From Flavobacterium sp. (lineage in GTDB: Bacteria; Bacteroidota; Bacteroidia; Flavobacteriales; Flavobacteriaceae), in assembly GCA_016714905.1 (NCBI GenBank), contig JADKBW010000031.1, positions 1 through 27,665 of the forward strand: a stretch of 27,665 bases of DNA, given 5' to 3'. Each line of letters begins with the position of its first letter. Position 1 is the first letter of the stretch. The translations under genes were made by a program, and so were the position numbers. Shown one piece after another: positions 8,194 through 16,618 of the stretch. The notes beneath the pieces were generated by a model. It saw only the letters and a list, made by a program, of their open reading frames with translations. It ran no database searches and was not told the origin of the DNA.

Positions 8194-8850
8194 ATGGAAA
8201 CTACAACTATTGCAATTATTGATGATCATAAGATTGTTCGCCAAGGACTGAAAGAGTTATTACAACGGCTGGGGAGTTATGAAGTCATTCATGAATTTGA
8301 AGATGGGGAGGCATTTCTTGACGCCTTGCCCTTATCCAATCCGCCACAGTTGTATATTTTGGATTATTCGATGCCCAACAAAAATGGCTTGGAAGTTTTG
8401 TCGGAATTGGAAAAACAATCGGGCGAATATCGGGTATTGTTTCTCACCCAAAATTTTGATGAAGAGATTATTCACGAAGCGTATATGCGTGGTGCCAGAG
8501 GTTTTTTGCATAAAAACTGTACCGCCCAAGAATTGAAGTTCGCGGTAGATATGATTGTGACCCAAGGTTACAATAATATTTCTGAAATCTTAAAGCACAT
8601 GCGGAACCATCAAGTCGCTCCTCCTGAAACTAGAAATTCGATTATTTTGTCTGAAAAGGAACTCGAATTTTTGACTTTGGTTTGTGATGAAGAAGAATAT
8701 ACGTATGTTCAAATGGCGGAAATTATGGGTACAGCCGTGAAAACGGTCGAGAATTACCGCACTTCTTTGTTTGAGCGATTTGGTATCAAAACTAAGGTTG
8801 GTTTGGTATTGTTTTCGTTTAAATATCGATTGACGAAGCCGTTTTTGTAA
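8194..8850 (+). CDS. NarL/FixJ-type response regulator (REC plus LuxR HTH)
   Basis: 218 residues. The receiver domain has the acidic pair D10-D11 and phosphoacceptor D57 in YILDYSMPNKNGLEVL, the conserved threonine region FLTQNFDEE and the lysine in FLHKNC. The C-terminal DNA-binding domain (about 150-210) carries LSEKELEFLTLVCDE and MAEIMGTAVKTVENYRTSLF, typical LuxR/GerE helices. Three bases separate it from the kinase stop codon, so the pair is co-translated. No target site can be named; an obvious first candidate would be the operon's own upstream repeat region. Confidence 0.94.
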   Translation: METTTIAIIDDHKIVRQGLKELLQRLGSYEVIHEFEDGEAFLDALPLSNPPQLYILDYSMPNKNGLEVLSELEKQSGEYRVLFLTQNFDEEIIHEAYMRGARGFLHKNCTAQELKFAVDMIVTQGYNNISEILKHMRNHQVAPPETRNSIILSEKELEFLTLVCDEEEYTYVQMAEIMGTAVKTVENYRTSLFERFGIKTKVGLVLFSFKYRLTKPFL

Positions 8851-8989
8851 TCCATTCTAGGGCTAATTATAAAAAATTGTTTACATTCGTTCTTGTTGAT
8901 TTTCATGTTCTTACCTGTCTTATCTCTTGAGAAAGGCGAAATTGAAAATCGAAATGGGAACGGCTATCCAATGTAAAAAACAATCCATT

Positions 8990-10351
8990 ATGAAAAAGCT
9001 TACTATTCTTGCTACTTTATCAATCCTATTATGTGCTGCGACGAGTTTTGCACAGATGCAACGCCAATCTACTGTTATACAACAAACAGTAGTCGCTACG
9101 AATTTGGATGTGCCGTGGGACATGGTTTATGGTGCTGATGGCTGGATTTGGTTTACTGAACTGGCTGGCAACATCAAAAGGATGAATCCTACGACCTATG
9201 AAGTACAGCAAGTTTTTACGATTGGAGATGTGGCGCTCTTTGGGTTTAGTGTGGGGCTGCATTCGATGGTTTTGGATTCTGATTTTTCGACTTCGCCTTT
9301 TTTATATGTGCATTATGCCAATACAACAACGACTTCTAAAATCGTCCGTTATGAGTACGATGCCCTCAATAATACGTTGATCAATCCCACTATAATTTTA
9401 GGAAATATTGGCGCGGGAGTTTCGCATAATGGTTCACGAATGGTCATTTTAGATGATAAATTATTTATCAGTTTGGGCGATACCTATAATACGCCGGCGG
9501 TTGCGCAGAACTTGACTTCAATTAACGGCAAAATGTTGCGAATGAATTTAGATGGAAGTATTCCTGCTGACAATCCGATTCCGGGAAGTTATGTTTATTC
9601 ACTGGGACACAGAAATCCACAAGGATTGTGCTATGCCAACGGTAAAATGTACAGTTCAGAGCATGGTACGGGTTCTAACGACGAAATTAATATTATTGAA
9701 CCCAATAGAAACTATGGTTGGCCGACTGTGGAAGGCATTTGCAACACTGCTACAGAAATTACATTTTGTAACGCCAACAATGTGAAAGAACCCATTTGGA
9801 GTTGGTCGCCGTCCATTGCGCCCTGTGGATTGGATTACTATCAAAATAGCGCCATTCCAGAATGGAATAATTCGTTGTTGGTGGCAGTTTTGAAAAACAA
9901 ACAATTACTTCAACTGCAATTGAGTGAAGATGGCACGCAAATTCTCACACAGACCGCACTAATTACTAATACTTACGGAAGGTTGCGAGATGTGCTTGTG
10001 ATTCCAGATGGACGCGTGTTTATTTGCACTTCGAATCGGGATTATACCGGAACTCCCATTGCCGCAGACGACAGAATAATTGAATTGAAAAATGCGTCGT
10101 TAGCGGTCAATCAGTTTGCAGCGGAAAGCAAAACCACTTTGTTTCCAGTGCCGTCGGATCATATACTGAATATTGCGTCCGATACAAGAATTAGCTTCAC
10201 CTCAATAGTAAGTGCTGATGGTAAAGAAGTCTATGCGGCGCCATTTTCAGCGGCCGTAGATGTGAGTATGTTGGCGACTGGTGTTTATCATGTTTTGTTG
10301 TTTGATGGGGAGAAGATGTTGGTGGAGCGGATTAAGATTTTGGTGAAGTAG
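8990..10351 (+). CDS. Secreted PQQ-type sugar dehydrogenase-like beta-propeller with T9SS sorting domain
   Basis: The ATG at 8990 gives a signal peptide (MKKLTILATLSILLCAATS followed by FAQ). An upstream start at 8927 would place 21 residues before it and is rejected. The body matches the glucose/sorbosone dehydrogenase family: NLDVPWDMVYGADGWIWFTE, SHNGSRM, SLGHRNPQGL near residue 204, EHGTGSNDEINII near 223 and NYGWP. These form a six-bladed propeller that in relatives binds PQQ and calcium and oxidises sugars. The last 70 or so residues (LFPVPSDHILNI to VERIKILVK) are a type A T9SS sorting domain, so the protein should cross the outer membrane by the T9SS and be attached or released. Substrate unknown. 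It stands alone, 139 bases after the response regulator. Confidence 0.88.
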   Translation: MKKLTILATLSILLCAATSFAQMQRQSTVIQQTVVATNLDVPWDMVYGADGWIWFTELAGNIKRMNPTTYEVQQVFTIGDVALFGFSVGLHSMVLDSDFSTSPFLYVHYANTTTTSKIVRYEYDALNNTLINPTIILGNIGAGVSHNGSRMVILDDKLFISLGDTYNTPAVAQNLTSINGKMLRMNLDGSIPADNPIPGSYVYSLGHRNPQGLCYANGKMYSSEHGTGSNDEINIIEPNRNYGWPTVEGICNTATEITFCNANNVKEPIWSWSPSIAPCGLDYYQNSAIPEWNNSLLVAVLKNKQLLQLQLSEDGTQILTQTALITNTYGRLRDVLVIPDGRVFICTSNRDYTGTPIAADDRIIELKNASLAVNQFAAESKTTLFPVPSDHILNIASDTRISFTSIVSADGKEVYAAPFSAAVDVSMLATGVYHVLLFDGEKMLVERIKILVK

Positions 10352-10391
10352 TTGTCGGTTGTAGGTTGGATGTTGAATGTTGTGGTTTGTG
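10352..10391. repeat. Degenerate GTTGTNG heptamer repeat, copy 1
   Basis: Irregular 7-base periodic units (GTTGTCG, GTTGTAG, GTTGGAT, GTTGAAT, GTTGTGG) begin directly after the stop codon of the secreted dehydrogenase, in the convergent gap before the pyruvate-kinase-like gene. Related arrays with the same strand orientation occur at 15078-15120, 16434-16512 and 18804-18850. This copy is the only one not placed before a start codon. Confidence 0.75.
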
Positions 10392-10431
10392 GCGTTATCA
10401 TTGATGTCATCTCTATAATTCAGGAAGGAAA

Positions 10432-11907
10432 TTAAACTTTTTTTGCCAATTCGGTTTGATGTAGAAAATGGGAGGCAATATTCAGTGGCCTCATGCTGTA
10501 GCGCTTCTTATTTCGATGACCGCCACTTTTATTTAGTATTTTTTTGAGCAATTTGATGGTGTCAATTATAAAATCACCTTTATTAAGCATCACACATTCT
10601 GCTTTGGCTGCATGTGCTGCATCGGTTACCTCGCTTCGGGTTGCGATACCTAATTTGCTGAAAGTTTCAAGAACCTGTGTTGCCCAAATCACGGGTGTGT
10701 TAGCCGCTTCACAGATCCATAAGATCTCATCTTGAATTTCGCTTAACCGTTCAACGCCAATTTCTACTGCTAGATCACCTCGCGCAATCATCACTCCAAA
10801 TACTTCTTCCGTCATGGCTTCTAATAATAGCGATGGTAGATTAATGACCGCTTCTGGTGTTTCTATTTTCAAAATTAGTTTTGGAGTTCTTTCATAAGCT
10901 TTGAAAGTGTCTTTTATCAGTTTTAAATCTGCTGCGTTTCTTAAAAAACTGCATCCCGCCATGTCTGCATTTGCAGCAATAAAGGGTATTGCCGTCAAAT
11001 CTGAATCAGATAGCACAGACAAGTCTAAGAAGGTATCTGGCAGATTAAGTCCTTTCTCTTTCTTTATAAATGATCTTTTAGATGATATCCTTGTAATTTT
11101 CAAATACCTTTTCCCTTTTGTGATTTTTACTATTCCTTCAAATTTTCCATCATCTATAATTACTCTTTCGCCTTCATTTAAGCGAGGAATAACGCCAGCT
11201 TCATAACAGGATATGGCTTTTTTGTCGTGGTCTATATGCTCTCCTTTTTCGACAAGTATAATTTCCTGTCCAAGCGCTACTTTGAGTTTTCCGGTTTTTT
11301 TTCCTTTACCTGGTAAATCAACACGCATTTTCGGGCCCGCTATATCCATGTATATTTTACAAGGACAGCCGCTCTTTTCAGTAGCATGTTGTAGCGTTTG
11401 AATGAGTAGTTTCCAGTTTTTCTCATCACCATGGGCGCAGTTTATGCGTGCAACGTTCATTCCTGCTTTAAGCAAAGCGATTATTAGATTGACATCATTC
11501 TCAAAAGAATTATCCAGTGTTACCATAATGTATGGCACCGCAGTTTCTTTTTTGAATCCGAAAAGGTCTACGGTATTTTTACTTAAAGTACTTTGTGCCG
11601 CATAATAGTCAAATTGTGAAATATCCTTTTCTTTGATCGTCGCACCAATTCTTTGTCTGATTGCTTGTATCTGCTTTAATATATGACTTTCACAACTCGT
11701 TAAACTTGACAGCCCCGCTTGATGCAAATCATCTTGCAGCAAACGAACATCTTCGTTTCTTAATGCCAGATACTGAATCAGATTAGCAGCACTGTTTTGC
11801 TGTGAATGAGGTAGTGATGCAATTAGTTTTCGCCGATTTAAAGCTGCCCGCGTTATCTTTTTTTCAAGCAGCTCCATTTCATTTTGAAGGCGTTTAAGAT
11901 TTTCCAT
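10432..11907 (-). CDS. Pyruvate-kinase-like protein with N-terminal helical extension
   Basis: 491 residues from the ATG at 11907; a GTG at 11937 would add ten residues, but a possible TAnnTTTG promoter box lies at 11925-11932, between the two. The first 125 residues are helical/coiled-coil (LKRLQNEMELLEKKITRA). After that the pyruvate kinase barrel is recognisable: AGMNVARINCAHGD, IYMDIAGPKMRVD, IIDDGKFEGIV, LILKIETPEAVINL (catalytic Lys and Glu), MIARGDLAVEIG and PVIWATQVLE. The usual SHG appears as CAHG and the usual MLSGETA as MLNKGDF. The C-terminal allosteric domain is missing. It may convert PEP and ADP to pyruvate and ATP, or act on another enolate substrate. Convergent with the gene at 8990. 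Confidence 0.85.
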   Translation of the reverse strand: MENLKRLQNEMELLEKKITRAALNRRKLIASLPHSQQNSAANLIQYLALRNEDVRLLQDDLHQAGLSSLTSCESHILKQIQAIRQRIGATIKEKDISQFDYYAAQSTLSKNTVDLFGFKKETAVPYIMVTLDNSFENDVNLIIALLKAGMNVARINCAHGDEKNWKLLIQTLQHATEKSGCPCKIYMDIAGPKMRVDLPGKGKKTGKLKVALGQEIILVEKGEHIDHDKKAISCYEAGVIPRLNEGERVIIDDGKFEGIVKITKGKRYLKITRISSKRSFIKKEKGLNLPDTFLDLSVLSDSDLTAIPFIAANADMAGCSFLRNAADLKLIKDTFKAYERTPKLILKIETPEAVINLPSLLLEAMTEEVFGVMIARGDLAVEIGVERLSEIQDEILWICEAANTPVIWATQVLETFSKLGIATRSEVTDAAHAAKAECVMLNKGDFIIDTIKLLKKILNKSGGHRNKKRYSMRPLNIASHFLHQTELAKKV

Positions 11908-12014
11908 ATTCTGATTGTTGAAAGCAAATTTAACCACTACAAGATTTTAAAAGGTGACAAATATCAGAACAAAAGCGATTTAACAATTACTTAAACTTAG
12001 AAATGAATGGTTTC

Positions 12015-15000
12015 TTAATCAGTAGAAATCATCTTATGTCGTGGCAAACCAATTTCATGTTCCTGAGGATAAGGTGCGCGATGCGTCATGCTGACGTCTT
12101 CTCGAATGTGTTGGTGTACTTTGAATTGCTGCTCATTAGAATTGGCATAACGCGGGTCGGCAATAAAAGGCATTTTCGCCATTTTGGTGACAGTGATAGT
12201 AGGGAAGTGAAAATCGACTTCTACTTTACCCAATAGCAAATAGCAACCGCCTCCTTGAAACGGATATTGTTGCAAGCTGTCGGCGAAATGTGCCGTGTCG
12301 AAGAACTCGCCTTCGGCATCAACCCAAGTTCCGAAATACATATCGCCTCTTTTGGTTGGGACATGTTTTCGGGAGATTAAATACGCCAACATTTTTACGG
12401 TTTTTTTGTGGTACGACAGCAGGTCTTTCGCCATTACGTTGCCGCGGTAGCTGGTTTGCAGCAGATCGAAAGGGGAACAAGAAACGGGAAAACTCAAGAG
12501 TTCAATTTCATCGAAAGCATCCTCAAACGGCGCGCGTTCTAATTGCGGTAGTTGGTAGGCTTTGACGGGTTCTTGCAGGAGCATGAGATTTCTGTTTTCT
12601 GGTTTGAAGTTGATGAGTAGCAAACGTGCGGCCACCAACAATTCGTTTTTGCTTTTTCCAGTAAAACGAAAGGCACCAATAAAAATGAGAATCTGAATGC
12701 CTTCGATACCAATGGGAATGCGGTTGATAAACTCTTCTAGCGATTGGTAGTCGCCGTTTTTTTCGCGTTCCGAAATGATATTTATTGCCAATTGATACGC
12801 TAAACCTTCCAAATGCATCAATCCTAAATAGATGTCTTTGCCATAAAGTGTGGTTTCGTATTCACTTTTGTTGACACAGGGATTGTGGATGTTGGCTCCC
12901 GACATTTTGGCTTCGTGTATATACACTTCCGTTCGGTAAAAACCGCCTTGGTTGTTGATGACCGCCACCATAAACTCGATGGGATAATAGACTTTCAAAT
13001 ACAAACTTTGATAGCTTTCTACCGCATACGAAGCGGAGTGTGCTTTGCAAAACGAATAGCCCGCAAAGGATTCTATTTGACGGTAAATCTCATGACTCAA
13101 TTGTTCGGGATGTCCTTTTTGCAAACACGACTGAAAGAAGTCGTCTTTTACTTTTTGCAAGGCGGCTTTCGATCGGCCTTTGCCGCTCATTGCTCGGCGG
13201 AGAATATCACCGTCGGCTGCTGATAGTCCACCGTAGTGTAAAGCGATTTTAATCACATCTTCCTGATAGACCATAATGCCATAGGTTTCTCCGAGTTGCT
13301 CTTTGAATACGTCGTGAAAATATTCGAACTGATCTGGAAAGTTGTGTCTGAAAATATACTCTTTCATCATCCCCGATTGTGCCACGCCAGGCCGAATAAT
13401 CGATGACGCCGCGACGAGGGTTTTGTAGTTGTCGCATTTGAGTCGACGTAACAATCCACGCATCGCTGGACTTTCAATATAAAAGCAGCCGATGGTTTTC
13501 CCGCAACTCAAAAAGGCGTTGGCTTTGGCTTCATTTTTTGAGAGTTTGGTGTTTCTAATATCGACGTTGATGCCTTGGTTTTTCGCGACTAATTTTTTAC
13601 AATCGTCAATATGACCGATGCCTCGTTGGCTTAAGATATCAAATTTTTCAAAACCAATATCTTCCGCTACGTGCATGTCGAACAGCACAATGGGAAAGCC
13701 TTTGGGTGGCATTTCGAGCACCGTATAGTTGGTGATGGGTTCTTCGGAAATGAGTATGCCACAGGAATGCATGCTGCGTTGGTTGGGGTATTTTTCGAGC
13801 AACATGCCGTATTCCTGCACCATTTTGACCACCGCATTTTTATCGTGTGTTGCCATGGGTTTGCGTGCTAAAGCGTCGAGTTCTTCTTTGGGCAAACCGA
13901 ATACTTTGCCGACTTCTCGGAAGATGGAGCGGTATTTAAATTCGACATTCGTGCCACAAAAAGCGACGTGTTCTTTGCCGTAGCGGGTGAAGATATAGTC
14001 GAGGATGACATCGCGTTCTTTCCAGGACCAATCGATGTCGAAATCAGGTGGACTCTTGCGATTTTCGTTGAGGAAGCGCTCGAAGTAGAGGTCGAGTTCA
14101 ATCGGGCAGATATCGGTGATCCCTAAACAATACGCGATAATGCTGTTGGCGCCACTACCACGCCCGATGTGTAAGAATCCTCGGCTGTTGCTGTACCGGA
14201 TGATGTCCCAAGTGATGAGGAAGTAGCCACTAAATTCCAGTTGATTAATAACGCGCAATTCTTTTTCTACGCGTGCCAAGGCGACCTTATCGTTTTTGCC
14301 GTACCGCCACGTCAAACCTTCATAGGCGAGGGTGGTGAGTAGTGCCATGTCGTCTTTCTGATTGTTGGTATAGTATTTTTTGTTTTTGGGTGTGGTAAAG
14401 TCGAATTCGAAATGGCAGTTATCGATAATGTCTTGGGTGTTTTGGATGATCTGCGGATAGTCGCTGTACTTCTCGAGGAGTTCGGCTATAGGAATCATCA
14501 CGTCGGTGTTGCTGCAATAATCTTCGGGTGTTAACTTAGACAAGATGGTATTGGTATCAATGGCACGCAGGATTTTATGCAAGTTGAATTCCTTTTTGGT
14601 ACGGAAGGTCACGGGTTGCCAAACGACCATTTTTGGACTTTTGTTTTTCCATTTCGTGGCGTATAATTTGGGCAATTGTTCGGGGCGGATGCCCATGTAT
14701 TCGTGTGCTCGTAATTGATGAGGTTCCTTTTCAAAACCATAAATGACAAACACATTTTTGAAGTCAGGTGCTTGTTCCGGAAGTGGTGTATTGTTGAAGT
14801 TGTGTTGGGTAAGAAAGCGATTCATTTCCGCCAATCCCTCGTTGTTTTTAGCCAAACCGATGTAGCGCAATTGGTTGTGATAACGGAATTCTATGCCGAC
14901 GAGGGGTTTGATCTTTACGGCTTTGCACTCTTTAATAAAATCATAAATGCCCGTTACGGTATTGATGTCGGTGAGTGCCATGGCTTGTACGTTGCAGGCG

Positions 15001-15077
15001 GCAGCTTGTGTCACTAAGTCGGTGAGGGGAATGGTGCCGAAGCGGAGGGAGTGGTAGGAGTGGGAGTTGAGGTACAT
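12015..15077 (-). CDS. dnaE: DNA polymerase III alpha-type polymerase of the SOS mutagenesis class
   Basis: 1020 residues from the ATG at 15077. The open frame extends to 15134, but those 19 extra codons are translated heptamer repeat (QPTTYNIQHTTHN) and should be untranslated leader. The order is PHP-like domain (about 1-250), palm with GRGSGANSIIAYCLG and PDFDIDW near residue 345 (two catalytic aspartates), the third aspartate in FEKFDIL near 480, GIMVYQEDV and ILRRAMSGKG, then helix-hairpin-helix and OB-like C-terminus. The PHP metal ligands are degraded (NSHSYHSLRFG and LTDINTV where HxH and TDH are usual), so proofreading by this domain is unlikely. It lies 145 to 200 bases behind dinB on the same strand, next to an S24 repressor. 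A damage-induced translesion role is inferred from that setting. Confidence 0.9.
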   Translation of the reverse strand: MYLNSHSYHSLRFGTIPLTDLVTQAAACNVQAMALTDINTVTGIYDFIKECKAVKIKPLVGIEFRYHNQLRYIGLAKNNEGLAEMNRFLTQHNFNNTPLPEQAPDFKNVFVIYGFEKEPHQLRAHEYMGIRPEQLPKLYATKWKNKSPKMVVWQPVTFRTKKEFNLHKILRAIDTNTILSKLTPEDYCSNTDVMIPIAELLEKYSDYPQIIQNTQDIIDNCHFEFDFTTPKNKKYYTNNQKDDMALLTTLAYEGLTWRYGKNDKVALARVEKELRVINQLEFSGYFLITWDIIRYSNSRGFLHIGRGSGANSIIAYCLGITDICPIELDLYFERFLNENRKSPPDFDIDWSWKERDVILDYIFTRYGKEHVAFCGTNVEFKYRSIFREVGKVFGLPKEELDALARKPMATHDKNAVVKMVQEYGMLLEKYPNQRSMHSCGILISEEPITNYTVLEMPPKGFPIVLFDMHVAEDIGFEKFDILSQRGIGHIDDCKKLVAKNQGINVDIRNTKLSKNEAKANAFLSCGKTIGCFYIESPAMRGLLRRLKCDNYKTLVAASSIIRPGVAQSGMMKEYIFRHNFPDQFEYFHDVFKEQLGETYGIMVYQEDVIKIALHYGGLSAADGDILRRAMSGKGRSKAALQKVKDDFFQSCLQKGHPEQLSHEIYRQIESFAGYSFCKAHSASYAVESYQSLYLKVYYPIEFMVAVINNQGGFYRTEVYIHEAKMSGANIHNPCVNKSEYETTLYGKDIYLGLMHLEGLAYQLAINIISEREKNGDYQSLEEFINRIPIGIEGIQILIFIGAFRFTGKSKNELLVAARLLLINFKPENRNLMLLQEPVKAYQLPQLERAPFEDAFDEIELLSFPVSCSPFDLLQTSYRGNVMAKDLLSYHKKTVKMLAYLISRKHVPTKRGDMYFGTWVDAEGEFFDTAHFADSLQQYPFQGGGCYLLLGKVEVDFHFPTITVTKMAKMPFIADPRYANSNEQQFKVHQHIREDVSMTHRAPYPQEHEIGLPRHKMISTD

Positions 15078-15120
15078 GTTGTGGGTTGTATGTTGAATGT
15101 TGTATGTTGTAGGTTGTGGG
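15078..15120. repeat. Heptamer repeat before the dnaE start codon, copy 2
   Basis: Units GTTGTGG, GTTGTAT, GTTGAAT, GTTGTAT, GTTGTAG and GTTGTGG on the plus strand. On the dnaE transcript they read as a CA-rich, structure-poor leader (ACAACHTACAAC pattern) ending at the ATG. The open frame passes through the array, which is why a naive annotation would start dnaE about 19 codons too early. Confidence 0.85.
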
Positions 15121-15278
15121 TTTTGGAATTTCATTTAATATGACCATTCGAATGTCTGCCTCGATTACGATTCACGCGAGGGGGGTATAAACTAATCAGG
15201 GTGACAGCGGTTTTGGAATTTAGCTTCGCTCCGTTCGGCTGCGCCTCGGGTGGAATTTTCAATTTTGGAATTTTATTT

Positions 15279-16430
15279 TTATAGTTTATTTTTCAAAATG
15301 GTTCCCGCGCGGCCGACGGCGTTGAAACCGAATCGTTTTTTCATTTTATCCATGGCTTGGTAGAGCGCAATCATTTCTAGGGTGTCTTCGAAGAGGTTGA
15401 TTTGATAGGTGCCGCGTACGAATCCGTTAAAATTGATTCCAATCATACGGAGTCGCATGCGGCGGTCGTAGAGTTTGTCGAACAGCTCGGTGACGATTTT
15501 GATCAATACGTGGTCTGCCGAAGTATACGCGATGCTGCATTGCTTGGTTTGGGTGTCGAAATTGGCGTATTTGATTTTGACCACTACCGTTGAAGTGAGC
15601 CATTGTTCAGAACGCAATTGATACGCTAGTTTTTCAACCATGCCCACGAGAATGGCTTTCATCGTTTTGATGTCGATGGAATCTTGTATAAATGTCTGTT
15701 CTGTAGACACGGATTTCCGTTCTTTATAAGGTTCAACAGGATTGTTATCGATGCCGTTGGCTTTTTTCCAGAGCTCGACACCGTTTTTTCCAATCATTTG
15801 TTGGAGTACTTCTGCGGGCATTTCCGAGAGCGTTTGGATGGTTCTGATTCCGATTCTCGATAACAGTTGAAACGTAACATCACCAACCATTGGGATCTTT
15901 TTGACTGATAGTGGATTGAGAAACTGCCGCACTTGACTTTCCGGAATTTCGAGATTTCCCTTGGGTTTGCTTTCGCCAGTGCCGATTTTAGAAACGGTTT
16001 TGTTTACGGATAGCGCAAAGCTAATGGGTAAGCCGGTTTCTTTAGTGATGGTTTGCGCCAGCTCGTTGGTCCATTTGAAGCAACCGTAAAACTTGTCCAT
16101 GCCCGTGATATCGAGATAGTGTTCATCAATACTCGCTTTTTCTACAATCGGCGCTCTTTCTTCGATGATTTGGGTGACGGTAAAAGAAAGTTTCGAATAC
16201 AATTCCATATCCCCTTTGATGATTTTAGCCTGTGGACACAATCGCATCGCCATTCGAATAGGCATAGCAGAACGAACGCCAAAAGTGCGTGCTTCGTAGG
16301 AACAAGAGGCTACCACACCTCGGTCGCCACCGCCTATGATTAGCGGAATTCCTTCTAATTTGGAATTGGTGAGCCTTTCGCAGGAGACGAAGAAGGTGTC
16401 GAGATCTAGATGTACGATGGCACGAGACAT
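15279..16430 (-). CDS. dinB: Y-family DNA polymerase IV
   Basis: 383 residues, the normal length. The palm carries HLDLDTFF (D9) and KASIDEHYLDIT (D102, E103), the three metal-binding carboxylates. YEARTFGVRSAMP is the typical finger motif, and the helix-hairpin-helix PMVGDVTFQLLSRIGI follows at about 195. The little finger ends with QINLF (about 343-347), a beta-clamp binding motif. The enzyme copies past damaged bases at low fidelity. It is transcribed toward dnaE and diverges from the S24 repressor gene at 16619, so both probably answer to that repressor. The leader holds the longest heptamer array of the window. After its stop, about 145 bases before dnaE contain a GC-rich segment without an ORF. 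Confidence 0.95.
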   Translation of the reverse strand: MSRAIVHLDLDTFFVSCERLTNSKLEGIPLIIGGGDRGVVASCSYEARTFGVRSAMPIRMAMRLCPQAKIIKGDMELYSKLSFTVTQIIEERAPIVEKASIDEHYLDITGMDKFYGCFKWTNELAQTITKETGLPISFALSVNKTVSKIGTGESKPKGNLEIPESQVRQFLNPLSVKKIPMVGDVTFQLLSRIGIRTIQTLSEMPAEVLQQMIGKNGVELWKKANGIDNNPVEPYKERKSVSTEQTFIQDSIDIKTMKAILVGMVEKLAYQLRSEQWLTSTVVVKIKYANFDTQTKQCSIAYTSADHVLIKIVTELFDKLYDRRMRLRMIGINFNGFVRGTYQINLFEDTLEMIALYQAMDKMKKRFGFNAVGRAGTILKNKL

Positions 16431-16433
16431 TTT

Positions 16434-16512
16434 GGGTTGAGGGTTGTAGGTTGTAAGTTGTAAGTTGTGAGTTGTGAGTTGTGAGTTGTGAGTTGTGAGT
16501 TGTGAGTTGTGG
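16434..16512. repeat. Heptamer repeat before the dinB start codon, copy 3
   Basis: About ten 7-base units, including six exact consecutive GTTGTGA copies followed by GTTGTGG, lie between the dinB ATG at 16430 and the divergent promoter region. On the dinB transcript they read (TCACAAC)n. The exact copies imply recent expansion or contraction by slippage, so leader length may vary between strains. Confidence 0.92.
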
Positions 16513-16562
16513 AATTTGACTTTTGGCTTTTTGGTTGCGGGTTATTTTTTTACAAAATTAGA

Positions 16563-16591
16563 TTGATTTGATATAATTTATATTATATTTG
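16563..16591 (+). promoter_or_regulatory. Bacteroidota-type promoter for the S24 repressor gene
   Basis: TTG at 16563-16565, an 18-base spacer, then TATATTTG at 16584-16591, matching the Bacteroidota -33 TTG / -7 TAnnTTTG consensus. The predicted transcription start (about 16597) falls inside the dyad at 16592-16610, 20 bases or so before the ATG at 16619. Confidence 0.6.
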
Positions 16592-16610
16592 TTGATATTA
16601 ATACTATCAA
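16592..16610. promoter_or_regulatory. Probable operator of the S24 repressor
   Basis: TTGATATTAATACTATCAA is a dyad with arms TTGATA and TATCAA and a 7-base spacer. A half-matching second site starts 24 bases upstream (TTGATA at 16568, TATTAT at 16581). The dyad overlaps the predicted start of the repressor transcript and lies in the divergent gap shared with dinB, the position expected for autoregulation and for control of the polymerase genes. No second intact copy was found in front of dnaE or SRAP. Confidence 0.55.
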
Positions 16611-16618
16611 TTTTTATT

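Noticed and set aside
15078..15134. dnaE start at 15134
   Set aside because: The additional 19 codons are mostly translated repeat; the ATG at 15077 begins the PHP-like domain.
16434..16512. Heptamer array as a CRISPR-like array
   Set aside because: Units are 7 bases with no spacers and no cas genes nearby; it is a simple tandem repeat.
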